Positions 23,401 to 34,980 of a DNA stretch of 64,000 bases are shown here, piece after piece. Source of the stretch: Coniella vitis. Taxonomy: Eukaryota; Ascomycota; Sordariomycetes; Diaporthales; Schizoparmaceae. The DNA is taken from the NCBI GenBank assembly GCA_011317545.1, contig WUJK01000004.1, positions 744,001 through 808,000 of the forward strand. The letters are read 5' to 3'. Under the pieces are notes generated by a model. That model did no database searches and was not told the DNA's origin. It worked only from the letters and a program-made list of their open reading frames with translations. A program made the translations under genes and the position numbers. Each line of letters begins with the position of its first letter. Positions within the stretch are counted from its first letter, which is position 1.

Positions 23401-24049
23401 TTGAACACTGACAGCTTCCAATCAAGTGCACATGTACCACCTGGTTAGGCCGACTCCGCCTTGTGGATTCATCACAAACGGGAAATCGTGCTCCTATTGC
23501 AAAGGGACCACTTTGTGTTGTGCGCTCGAATGACGTGTGTTGTTTCTGGTGATGATGATAACGGTAGTGATGGTGATGGATATCGTTAAAAAGCCATCAT
23601 GAATATGATTATTTAGGACAAAGAACTGCGCGCTTGGAACGCTCGAAAGAACCTCACGACCTGTATCAAGACACAACTCGCAGCAAACAGGTGAACAAGA
23701 TGAATAAAAATCAGCTTTCAAGAAGTCGTCCAGCCTCCATTGACGGGCAGGACCAGAAAAGGTCGGTATCAAAACTCGAAAAGGAAAGAAAATACTGTTG
23801 ACAGCCCTCGAACCCCCTTTAACCCTCTTTAATCTGAACAACCCTTCTTGCACACGGTTCATCCCATCCGATCCCATAGTTTCGTCTCATCTTATCTCTA
23901 TCTCCATTCCCCATCCGTTGGCCCTGTTTCCACTTATGCGCATCCAGTAAATCAGCCTATACTTAATGATCAAGACACCAAATTAAAGCATCATCCATCC
24001 TGCTTCCAACTAGCTACTTGTATATTCGATCCCGGCCTCACACAATCCA

Positions 24050-27000
24050 CTACTGCCCCTTCCTTTCCCTCAACTTATTCTTCCCTTTACTCAATAACCC
24101 CTTGCCCATCTTGCCTGCGCTCTGTAATAACTCCTTGCCTTTGGTGCCCGCCTGCCCATGCATCAAATTGCCCAGTTGCAGCTGCGCCGCACTCGCACCA
24201 GGAATCCGCACACTCCCTACACTTCCACTCAGCCCACTTCCTAAACCACCAACGCCGCCGTTTCCACTCACTATATTCAGACTGCCACTGTGGGAAAGTT
24301 GTCCCCCAGCTGCCCCTCCAGCAAGAGAACCACCAGCATCCAACGTCCCCGATCTCCCACGACCGCCATGGTGACCTGCGATCCCACCGGTATTCGCAAG
24401 CAACGGGCCATCGACACCCATAGAAGGATACCGGAATCCAGCGCCCGCTAATTCGTGCTCTGGCCGCGCAACCATGGCCGCCAACCAGTCCAGCAACCCC
24501 GAGGGCGTCGCCGCGAATTCGGAGCGTGCTTCGAGCATCTTGTATACCCGCTCAGGGCTCGTGGGTAGCGCCATGATTTGCTTGAGACTCACTATGTGTT
24601 CTTGTGTTGAGGAGCGCTTGGTCGTACCTGGCGCTGTGGCAGCAGCGGAAGCAGAACCTGTGCCCTGCGGAGTCGGAGATGGGCTGCGCGGGAGCGGGAT
24701 ATCAGTTGGCGGAGCAGCGTCGGGGATTGTGTGTGATTCTAGCCCATCTCGTTGTCGCCTGGCTGTGGCGGGTGCGACATCGAGGTCGCTTGTGGGAGAC
24801 ATGGGCGAGAAGGGCGAGTTGAGTATGGCAATCTTTTCTTCGCTCGGGGTAAACATCAGACTTGCTCGGTTGTTCCTGCTGCCTTCCAGGCCTGGATTCT
24901 GTTGTTCACCGGGTGTCTGTGGCTCTTGAGTGGCAGAAGAAGGCACTTTGGTCGCCTCGCTTTCAACCGGAATAAGTCCGTGTTGGGCATGGTCCGTGGA
25001 TGCCTTCCTCCCCGGCACGTTGAGCTCTTCCTTGGCGTTTGTGTCCCATTCGTTCGTGCTGAAATTTAGAATCGGTAGAGAGATGAGCGGTGACATTGGC
25101 CCAGAGCTTATCGGGCTTAGCTGCGGAATGCTTCTGGATGAACTGGAAGACGAGTCGTGAGCGATTGCAGGGAGCGCGAGGGGCGGCCGAGCGGGAGATA
25201 CAGTCGGCTTTTCGGTTGTGACCGGTGCTGCTGCTTCCCACGAAAAGCGCTGCTGCTGCCGCTGCTGCTGTGTTGCCGGTGCTATCCTCACTGGCTCTGG
25301 CTCCGTCATGGGAATCGCAGATACTGTCTCATTCGGTGCAGTTGATGTTGCTGTCCTTTGGTTGATGAGGGTAGGCGGCGCCTCTGAAGCTGACGGAGTC
25401 GACCTAGCAGAAGTAGGGTTCCCTTTCCCCTCGTCACCGTGCGCGCCATCCAAGGGCGTCGTCTGTTCTTCACTCCGCTTCCCTTCCTGCTCATCGTCCG
25501 CCGACGTCCAGTAATCGCCATAGACATCGCTCAAATAGGAGCTCTCCCGTATGCCGCTCTCCTCTCTGGCAGCTGTGTCCAATTGCGCGTCACTTGAGCG
25601 AACGGGGCTCAGCCGCCGAATAATCTCGTCACGAAGTACATCACTTTCTTTGAGCGGCGACGGGCTGTCCACGCTGCCTGTGGTGCCGGATGTAGGTGCG
25701 CGAATCACAGGCGGCCTCAGGTCCTCGGCCATAAATCCAGCAAATGGCCCGCTTTTCCGTGGCTGCAGAGGTGCTGGCGCAACTGGCGTTGACTGTGACT
25801 CTTTGTGCTGATGCAGCTCGGTATCGGCACTCTGAGCTTTGCTGCCCTCGCTATCGTCTTTTTCTGCATTGGCTGTTGGCTGCTCCCCGTTGTTGTCTAG
25901 CGGACTGGGGATGTTGCGGAGAGGTACAGAGTAATCCATAGTGGAGGATGTGTGACTAGCTCTACTTGGCCCCCTGCCGCTGTCACTCTTTACTGGGCTG
26001 ATGCTGCGTGGCGTAGGTGTTCTCAGCGGAGCAGGTTTGAGAGAGAAGTCTTCTGAACGCCCTGCAAGGGATGACACGTCTCTTGAATTGAAGGTCAGGC
26101 CGGGTGTTCCCGATTTCGCGGGCTCTTCAAATGGTGTCGCTCCCTCGCTGGCTACGGTGGTCGTTTCGCTGACCCATCCGCCTGGTATGGACGGGCGCAG
26201 CGGCTTCGGCTGCCGCTGCTCGAGCGCGGCAATCTGCTGAGCTACATTTCGACCAGTATTGAACTTGGCAGGTGTAGACGCGGAGTGCGCAGCGGGTCCC
26301 CGTGCTGTTGTCGTCGCTGTTGCTGTTGTTACTGCGGGAGGCATTGATGCGGATGCGTTGGGTTGGCTGGTCGATGCAAGTGAACTTTCAGCCTTATCTC
26401 CAGTACCAAACAAGTCGTTGCCAAAGTCGGACACGCTATGAAACTCGGGCAACTCGGGGCTGGTGGAGAAGCGTCTCGAGGGCGATTGCAGCGTGTTTTC
26501 TGGCTGAGGATGTGGTTGAGATAAAAGTGCGGCCTCGGCGTCTGGTCTAGTCTCTGTCCTAGTGGGCAGTGTCTCAGCTGCATGTCTTTGGGCCGCTGGC
26601 GAAGGCGCGATTGATTGGGCTGCAGTCGAACCGGCCCCAGAAGCAGCAGCAGCAGTAGCAGAAGCACCACCTGCAGCAAAGGGATGCGTTGGACCCGTAT
26701 TGCCGCTGCTCCCGGACGAGACCAGCCCTGGCCGCGGTCCAGTCGCTGAAGAGGGTGTGCCGGACTCCCGTTTTCCCTCTTCTGAATCCATTCGCCTATA
26801 TATGTCCGACGGTCTAATTACCTTGGCTGGCGCCCAACTTGCCACGACTGGGGGTGTCGGTGATTGACTCCTCGAAGCAGTTGCTGGCGACGTGGATCGC
26901 GACAATTCCTGTGGTGGTTGCGACACTGCTGATTCAACTGTCAAGTCTGGCTTGTCGTGACTTGCCATGCTGCTTGATCGCTCGGGAAAGGAAGACGGAT

Positions 27001-27620
27001 TGGCCGACAGTGTTGCCGTTGACACGGCGGATTCAACTTGCGGCTGTTGCTGCTGCTGTACCTGTTGCGGTGGTTGTTGTTGCGGCGACTGGAGCTCGGT
27101 TTCGATGTGCAGAATGGGAGGACTCGTCACGCTTCTCTGGGCCCTTTGCTGCTTTTCCATCGCCAGTCTCTCGCTGGGCCTCAGACTGCGCGCTGAACCC
27201 GCAGACCCGGAACGAGATGTTGTGTTTCCACCACCGCCGTTACCATCTTGTCCGATTGACCGTAAGCCTGCTAGTCTTCCCGGTCTCGTGGCTGGTTGCA
27301 GAGGCGCTGGAGGCGGGTTCTGCTCGACGGGACTCGCATTGTTGTCACCACCGCCATCTTCGTCATAGAAATCGTCATCGGCGCCCCAGTCGTCTCCGCC
27401 ATAATCAATCTTCTTGGCCTCGACCCATTTGCGCGTCTTGTTGCGGTTGATGTTTGTCTTGTAGCGATCGTTTGCGAGCGTGTACGGACTAAGGGGAGTT
27501 CTGTAATTTGTTATAAACAGCACAACGCGGCTTGCAGTTAGTGCGCCAAGCCTTTACCCATCCCGCTATGTAACCCGGTGTGGTTGGAAGGGCAGCTTAC
27601 GAAGGCGAACGGGCATCCAT
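24050..27620 (-). CDS. Conserved fungal disordered protein with RKWVEAK...YGGDDWG N-terminus
   Basis: Exon 1 is only 20 nt (27620-27601, ATG in ACCATGGAT context). A 100-nt intron (donor GTAAGC, branch CACTAAC, acceptor TTACAG) leads to the long exon 27500-24050, giving 1,156 residues beginning MDARSPSTPLSPYTLANDRYKTN. Without this splice the long frame has no ATG, so the micro first exon decides the start. The N-terminus has a conserved-looking block, TRKWVEAKKIDYGGDDWG. The middle is Ser/Pro/Gln-rich and disordered. The C-terminus has a structured-looking part (SLKQIMALPTSPERVYKML, then FAATPSGLLDWLAAMVARPE) and ends in an amphipathic basic tail with GKELLQSAGKMGKGLLSKGK. I do not recognise a named family. 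The tail suggests membrane or trafficking contacts, which is inference only. Confidence 0.8.
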
Positions 27621-29919
27621 GGTGGAAGGGAGTGTCTGGTCGGGCGGAACTGCGCGCTCTGTTTGCGCCGGTGTTATGGCGCGGGGAGCCGAGCGTTGTG
27701 GAGGAGCATCCGAGTCGCTCACAAGGAGGTTGTTCGTGAGGACGTGCAAGCAAAGTATGAAGCGGGTCGAGTCGCGTGTGGGAATCAGGCTGGTTTGTTT
27801 GCCTGCGGGCCAGCCTGCGTAGTACGTGGTGGTTGGATGGATCTGGAGTTTGGAGTCCGATCCGGATATGAACGGTCTTGGTGTTGAGGAAGAAGGGGGC
27901 GAACAGGTGGGTATACGGTATCCTCCAATCAAGCAGCCGTAAGAAGGAATGGCAGAGGAATGGGAAACAAACAAAACACAGGCAAACAAAAAGAGAGCTG
28001 ATCAAAGTGTGGCTGCGCAACGGAAGGATTACTATGTAAAGCAAAGCTCGTGTGGGTGGGTTTTGGGCGGGCAGGTGGACAATAGACAGGCCACTGATGA
28101 CGACGAAGCCCCCCAAGTCAATTCAGTGGAGCCGGCAGCCGCATAGGCGAGTGGGCGCCAGGGGCAGGGGAGCCTAAATTTAGTGACAGCCCTCTGTCTT
28201 GTCGTATTATTCGTTGAGTATAGTGGATGAAGCAAAATCCACTGGGGCTTATGCTTTCATATTTGTTCCGTTATATTGCGAGCCCGACAGGCACCGCCGA
28301 AGTAGCAAAGAAACAAAAAGAGGAAGCACAAGGGAAGGGAAGAGGCAGCGTCTGGTCACAAGAGCCGAGATAATGACCAAATCAAGGCAGGGCCGGGTAT
28401 GTACTGTGATGAAGTGCATGTCGATCAGATGCTGCTCCTATGGCTGCCGTTCGGCGTTGACGTTGCCTGCACTCCATGCGTGGCGAGGAATGCCAGAAAT
28501 GGTAGTGCCGCTGTGCAGGGCGCATATACTATAGTACGTTGTACTACAGGACTACGTACATAGCACACAGATGCAACGCGCGCCAAATGTCCGTGGGAGA
28601 TGCTTAATATGATAGTTCTCAAGGGTTTGAGAGAATACTTCTCGTTGTGCTGCTTTCCAGCACCTTGGAGTGGGTGCTCCACCGGCAGACAGGCAGCCCA
28701 TTGCCATTGTTTTAGTGGCCATAGACTACCCCAACTTCTTGATTCTCACTGCAGGGCGGAACATAACATCTCAACGTCACCTCTCCACAACGGACAACAG
28801 TGCACAGACATTCTTATAGTGGCTGCTACTGCGTCTCAAGTATAATTGTGGGAAAATGGCCCTGAGTGTACTTGAATTATCCACTGACTAGTGGCTGGAC
28901 GACTAGCTTAGCGATGGATCGACATTGCACTTCGAGGTTAACCCAGACCAGAATCCCTCTTTTATTTGTTTGGCAGTGCATTACTACGTACAGTGTTCCG
29001 TCAGTATCCACTGACAATGTATCATGCAAGCTAATCCACTGGGTAGAACTTGTGATACTTACAGTGGCAGCCAGTGGGAGGCTCAATAATGCTTGCACGG
29101 CCGATTGCATCCACTGAAGTTGTATGGAGTAGCAACATACAGCACCCTGGCTCGCCTAATGCGGATCGGAGGCGGAGCGTATTCAGGGGCCGACGCCGCT
29201 AAAGTGTTCCTGGCAGGCTGAAGCACAAGCACAAGCACGTTCAAACCCGGGCCCCAGACACCACGTTGCACGTTCATTTTAAACCTTGAGAGGGCGGCCT
29301 TCCTCTTTTTTGGCTTCTGTCCTTGCTCCGTTCCGCCCGCATTCCCCAAACACAACCCAACCGCCTAATTCTTCCTTCCACAACCACCTCGCGACGACAA
29401 AAAAGCAGCCTGCGACATACCTGGTTTACGAATATACCAAGAATATATCAAGAGTCTACACGACCACGATCACAAGCCGCAACGCGATCCGAAGTGGCTC
29501 CTCGACCCTCCTACAGCACTTTCAATTCCTTGTGGAGCCCACGGGCCACCAGCTGCGACCTGCTACTGTTCCCATCCATTAATTCAGCAAGCCAGCATTT
29601 TCGTCCGCCAGCTTTCTTGTCGACCGAGCTTATCATACAGAGTACACTCTAATCCATCATCACATCGATCCCCACAGGCGTCGGTTCCTCTTATCGCTCG
29701 CATTGTCCTAACCGACCATCCGCTGTTACCACCACAGTCCCCCTATACCCTGAGCTGCTGCGTTGCGTCGACAACAAAAGCAAAGCATCAATCGGATTTC
29801 GCAGGCTGCGCAGGTCGCTTCCCCTACGATCCCGTTACTGACAATCCCTCTCCGACGACTCTCGCCCCTTACCACTGCTGAGCTCTTCCGCGCTGTTCTG
29901 CCCTCCTACCGCCGTCACA
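27621..29919. other. Divergent promoter region with long SED5 leader
   Basis: It separates the disordered-protein gene (minus) from SED5 (plus). The last 600 bp before the SED5 ATG are C/T- and C/A-rich, like a fungal 5' leader. A TACTATGTA word lies at 28030. Five ATCCACTG words lie at 28237-29116. No coding frame here has a recognisable domain. Confidence 0.5.
28237..29116 (+). promoter_or_regulatory. Cluster of five ATCCACTG words
   Basis: Exact copies begin at 28237, 28879, 29006, 29034 and 29109, all in the same orientation, 0.8-1.7 kb upstream of the SED5 ATG. About 0.03 would be expected by chance on two strands of 880 bp. They could be binding sites for one regulator; the factor is unknown. 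Confidence 0.45.
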
Positions 29920-31165
29920 ATGGCCGTCACCAATATCCAAGACCGAACCTCAGAGGTATGAACGACAAATGGGATAGTCGCTATCATTGCCCTGTGTCTT
30001 GACCACCATGACTGACTCCTCTTCTTGCCACTGCAACAGTTCAAATCCATATTAGCCCAAGCGCAACGACGACAAGCGCAGTCCAAAGTCGGCTCTCAGC
30101 GCCGCTCCCTCCTGACCGATGCACAACGAGCCGAAGCTGATGGCAGCGCCCGCCAGCCACGGCGGTCCGATTTCGCGCGCAAGGCCGCCGATATTGGTCG
30201 CGGTATCTCGGCCACGATGAGCAAGCTCGAGAAGCTGGCGCAGCTCGCCCGTCGCAAGACGCTCTTTGACAATCCCGTCGAAATCAACGAGCTCACCTTT
30301 GTCATCAAGCAGGACCTCTCGGCCCTCAACCAGCAGATTGCAGGCCTGCAAGAAGTTGTCAAGACAAATCAGCAACAGGGCGGAGCTAGGAATCAAGAGT
30401 CGGAGCACAACAAGAATGTTGTCTTGCTGCTGCAGGGCAAGCTGACGGATGTATCGGCTTCTTTCCGCGAAACGCTCGAGCTGCGCACGAAAACGATCCA
30501 GGCAAGTCGGTCGCGGCAAGAGAACTTCTTGAGCTCTGTATCGACGACGGCGCAACTGCCCATACAGCAGTCGGCAAGTCCGCTGTATGGAACGCCCAAG
30601 TCGGGCACACCCGCGCCTGGCGGCGATACGCTGTCGCTGAACCCCGTCGTGGGCGACCAGCAGCTGTTGATGATGGAGGAAGCGCAACCGCAGAACGCCT
30701 ACATACAACAAAGAGGAGAAGCGATTGAGGCGATTGAGAAGACCATTACCGAGCTCGGCAGTATCTTTGGGCAGTTGGCGACAATGGTGTCGGAGCAGAC
30801 CGAAATGATGTACGTGGACTGCCGGCGGTTATTGCAAGGCTGATTTGAAATTCCGGTGCTGACAATCTGGCAGTGAGCGGATAGACGCCAACACCGAAGA
30901 CGTGGTGGATAACGTGAGCGGTGCACAGAGAGAATTGCTCAAGTATTGGGGCCGAGTATCCTCGAACAGATGGCTGTAGGTTATCCAGGCAACTCCTCGA
31001 CATTTTACATACTGACGGTTGCCTATAGGATCGCAAAGATGTTTGGTGTCATGATGATTTTCTTCCTGTCAGTGTTCAGCCCCTGCCTTCTACCTTCACC
31101 AATCCCAATCCGAATTCCGCTGACATGTGACATATTACAGGCTCTGGGTTCTCATCGCTGGTTAA
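29920..31165 (+). CDS. SED5: Syntaxin-5 homologue Sed5, ER-Golgi Qa-SNARE
   Basis: Five exons, 29920-29955, 30040-30809, 30874-30975, 31029-31067 and 31141-31165, join in phase to 323 residues. The N-terminus MAVTNIQDRTSEF is the Sed5 peptide that binds the SM protein Sly1 (family knowledge). A long helical region with an Habc character follows (residues about 65-165), then a Ser/Thr/Pro linker. The Qa-SNARE motif begins near EAIEAIEKTITELGSIFGQL, with the central Gln in SEQTEMIERID. The final exons code the C-terminal anchor (MFGVMMIFF then LLWVLIAG). The last two introns start with GTAGGT and GTCAGT; GTCAGT is a less common donor. The product should sit in the cis-Golgi and drive fusion of ER-derived and intra-Golgi vesicles. 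The start lies after a long pyrimidine-rich leader. Confidence 0.92.
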
Positions 31166-32102
31166 ATGGAAGCCAGCCACTCTTCTTTCACCTTTGGCCC
31201 TTCTCTAGCATAACCACGACACGATTCATCTTCGATTCACTGTTTTGTTTTGTTCTTGTACAAATACCGCAACAGCCTTTTCTTGTCTTGTGCGATGCGA
31301 GCTGCACTTTTCGCACGTCTTTTGTTTTATGATGATCCAAAACAAGACAAGTCGTTCAACGGCGTATATGATATGTAATATGAGATTTTGATTATTGAAA
31401 AGAGCAAAGAAACAGGTCATGAATAAAGCATTAGATGCGGTGTTGACAAATCCGCCTTCTCTCGTCAATATTTATTTCTTCCGGTCTGTTCCTTTGTGAC
31501 AGGTTTTGTCAGGTAAAAATGCTAATGCACTTGGTATTGTACTCGTGCGGATTATTTCAACACGGTACAAGGGGACAGTACAGACAGTCCTTGAATGGAT
31601 TAATGGTAAATTCACAACAACGGCAAAGTAAGCGTTTATTTAAATATTACTTAAGATGTAGATTCTGAATAGTACAAGTACAATAGGGTATGAAAAATCA
31701 AGCAAAAGGACCTCCATAAGTAAGATAACACGTTGGCAAAAGACATCATTCTAGGATTCATGGAGGCCCACATAACACATTCTCTGCCCTGTTCTTCGCT
31801 CAAGGAAAGCAACCCTATGAATATGGCTTCGCTGCGGCCTAAGGCCTTGTCATATCATGCCGACGATTTCTTCTTGCATCCTCTTTCTCATCTTCGTTGC
31901 CAAAGCTCGCGACGACTGGTCTTGGTAACCATTGGGCCATGGAGGCGCTGCTACTGGTGCTATCCGCGGCGCGCGAGCTTCAGGGTCGTGTAAAAAAAAA
32001 ACCAGTCTGCCGCCGCTTTTCAGCAGGTGACAATTCGAACACTGCGGCGAAGCGGCTGCAATGTTGTCAAGGAGGGCTGAGGGGCATTGGTGGACTGTTA
32101 TT
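31166..32102. other. Convergent 3' flanks
   Basis: This is A/T-rich sequence between the stop codons of SED5 and the minus-strand gene at 32103. No RNA gene, repeat or domain-bearing frame was found. Confidence 0.45.
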
Positions 32103-34167
32103 TCACTGCCCAAGTGTTGGTGCATTCACTTCAGTGGATGTTTGGATGAGAGAATCATGGAGTTGAAATCCATTCGTATGGTGATTCAAAAATGTTTCGC
32201 TGCTAGTCGTGTCTGCGTGGCTGCCCTTCCGCGGAGCGTTCCGCTTCTGTCTCTTGTGATTCTGGGTTGGTCCCATCTCGTCTTGATCATGTTCACGACC
32301 TCGCTTCCTCTCCATCGAGCCACTCTCAGCATTCTCGATGGATGGGAGCGGAGTGGGATCAGGGGATAGTGGCGGACAGTTGCTTGAGACCTCGCTGGCA
32401 TCCACAACTGCATTGTCATGACCACTTCGTCGCCTTGTTGCAGGAACCTCGGTCGCTTGTAGCGTGGTGATGAATGCTGCATTGCTGTCACCATGTGCTT
32501 GGTGCTGAGATTCCGGTTCATGGCTGCCGATTCTTGGTTCCTGCAAAGACCGTTCATCACCCGGATTGCAGCCGTGACTGCCCTGAAGTTTCTCTTTTGC
32601 TTGTCTGATAGATTCAACCATGACCGTATCAAATCTTGGCTCGCTGGGCTTTCTGCCCAATGGGGCCTTGTCATCTTGATCATCTTCGTGTCTTCTCTTT
32701 GTGCCGCGTTGCACGTCAGTGGTGCCCTCGACCGCTTCCAGAGAATCCAGCTCAGACGCTATCAGAGGTATCTGGTCTAGAATCCATTGCAATAGGGTGC
32801 TTTGATTTTCTGCTTTCGCCCGTTGTTTGCTGTACCAGCGGATTCCGTTCATGAATTTACGGATAAGTTCGAGTCGTTTCTTGGTCGCCGCTCGTGCCTG
32901 GACGGCCGATTGCACCCTGGCGAGGGCGCTTAGCAGCATCTGAGCACGCACTGGTTTTGCCAGGCGCGAGCGCTGAGGCTCCGTCTGTGTCGCCAACAAT
33001 ACTTCCCTAGCCGCGAGTTTAGCAGCTCTGACCTCTGCTTCGGCCTGGTCTTTTTCGCATTGGCGTCGAAGAGATGCCTTCATAGTGCATAGGTACTCAT
33101 CAGTCTCAGACGGCATCAGCACCCCTGAGTCCACAAGCTCCCGCCAGGCCTCGTCGTACTTTGGCTGCATATGCTTGTAGTTTCTGCAATATCTGTCATA
33201 CCATGAGTATTCGTAGTTGAGATATTCGATCCAGGTTGTCAACCTGTCTTGTTGTCTCGGGTCTTTGTCGAGTTGAATTGTCTGTGTGAAACCATGTTGC
33301 GCGAGGCTGTCCTTGACTTCCTCAACGTAATCGGAAAACCCGCCGCGGCCGTGGTTCTTTCGCAGGTACCGGTAGTCCCGTAAGCGGACATGCTCTTTCC
33401 AGGACCACGAACTCTTGTAGACTGAAGAGTCGGCTTCTAGTTCGGACAAGACGACCAACTCCCCGGCCCAGGCAAATTCACGTTTAGTCATCTCAAGATA
33501 TGCAAGGTATTCAGTGTCCTTATTAAAAATCCCTCTGGTCTCTTTCTGCCAGTGGCGAAAATTCGTCCATCTCATCAGTTGAATGGAGAATACATCCTTC
33601 CATTCGGGAGGATTTATGTACGGGAACGTCTGCCAAGGCTGCAGCAGCTCGCGATACTCCTCAGGGTTCTCGGACACCTGGTTGAGAAGGCTGATCTCAT
33701 ATGCCGGCCGGCCGCTATCTCTGACGAGCTCGTTATAGGCAAAAGTCTCATATAGCTTCGCCTGCTCAATCATGATCGATTTCTTCTGTAGGTGCTCTGT
33801 CTTGGCGTGATGGTGCAGATGAAGTCAGTGGTAGTGTGTTCTGGCTGTCGGGGAGTGCCTGTAGTCGTGCAGCGACTTGGTCAAAGTCGACCGGACGGGA
33901 CTTGAGGGTTTCTTGTACCATCTGCGCTCCAAATCTAGACGGCTCTTAGCAAGGGCCCGCACACCAACGGTCACGGGTGGGTAAGTTGCACCTTAATTTC
34001 GCGGCGAACTGGTCGCGCTGGTCCGTGGTCAGTTTATCACAGCCCTCAACATGAAGATTGAACGAGCCATCGGAGCCGAGGTTCTGCTTCATGAACTGGA
34101 CCAATTCTGTCCCAGTCAGGGATAGGATATCGTCCACGGAGACTTGCGCAGGCTCTGGGGACGACAT
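32103..34167 (-). CDS. Fungal family of unknown function, frame continuity unresolved
   Basis: Exon 1 (34167-33992, MSSPEPAQVSVDDILSLTG) joins in phase to an exon from 33934 that reads FGAQM, then a helical-looking stretch (ETLKSRPVDFDQVAARLQAL) and stops at TGA near 33770. The long second frame (33773-32103, 556 codons, beginning MIEQAKLYETF) overlaps it in another frame. It contains WKDVFSIQLMRWTNFRHWQ and TTWIEYLNYEYSWYDRYCR, typical of an expanded fungal family of coiled-coil proteins, with a charged disordered C-terminus. Two readings are possible. An intron from GTACAA (after QM) to a CTACAG acceptor keeps frame but skips the helical stretch. Alternatively the ATCGATC at 33774-33780 (reverse strand) carries four extra bases and the gene is frameshifted. 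The gene is divergent from the FHA kinase. Function is unknown. Confidence 0.6.
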
Positions 34168-34980
34168 GTCGATGTCGAGTGAAGCAGTAGATGTAAATGC
34201 CGTCGAAAAGAAGCACGTGAAGGGCCGCCGCTGCTGCCGTTGTCCTGCGTCTTCTTCTTCTTCTGCTCCTTCTTGTGTTATGTTGATGGTATTGTTGTTG
34301 TCGCGTTTGTTGGTATGGTCGTTGTTGGGTGGAGAAGCTAAAGTGGGACTGCCACTTATGAGGACGGGCGGGTTGGATCTATATACATAGTATAATAATT
34401 GTACAGCAAGCGCGGGTTAGCAGACACGAGGGTTCGGGTTTCGATACTACTAGGTACCATGTCTACGAATACCGATGTAGTTCTACTGCAAGAGTCAGGG
34501 CTAGAGTGAATGACCTGCCTATGGTGACTCATACTTCAGGCCTACGCAGCTACTACGGTACGCTTACATTGTAGTCCCGACAAAGAGCTGAGTTACTTTT
34601 GCGGGGTGTGGGGTGTCTAAAAGTCCCCACCACAAACTGCCATGTACTGTGTATAGTACATGCTACTATGTATACAATAGCCGCCCGTGAATAGTAATTC
34701 ACATTTTTGGGTTGGAAAGATCGAGTGAGGGTGCGTCGGGTTGGTGACCTGCATCTAGCAATATGTAGGAAGTGACCCCAATGGGTGCCTGGGTGCTTAG
34801 GTGGTTGGCAAACAACAGCACACAAACACTCTTTCACGTCCTTTTTATTGGTCCATTTTCAGGGAAATGTACCATTGTGCAGCATCTCATTTTCACTTAT
34901 AAAACCCAAGGGCCACTCTTCTCTCAACATCCTACCTTCACTTACCACTCTTGTCCTCCATCACAGAGACGGTTTCGAAA
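34168..34980. promoter_or_regulatory. Divergent promoter with two TACTATGTA words
   Basis: An 813-bp gap separates the start codons of the two divergent genes. It holds TACATAGTA at 34384 and TACTATGTA at 34664. The part just before the kinase ATG is C/T-rich, like a fungal leader. No coding frame with a domain was found. Confidence 0.5.

Larger units (their letters stand above)
19089..24049. other. Five-kilobase gene-poor region
   Basis: The left part (19.1-20.9 kb) is the upstream region of the long Q-rich gene. It holds a C5G12 run at 19366-19382, three TACTATGTA words at 19611-19801, another (reverse) at 20717 and a GACT tandem run near 20797-20818. From 21 to 24 kb the sequence is more A/T-rich, with no convincing coding frame, a Pol III-like box pair at about 22805-22882 and a hairpin at 23373-23400. 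The 208-codon minus frame at 21.1-21.7 kb has no recognisable domain and was not called. Confidence 0.45.

Noticed and set aside
29221..29260. B-box-like GTTCAAACCC as a tRNA gene
   Set aside because: No A box at a suitable distance and no foldable arms around it.
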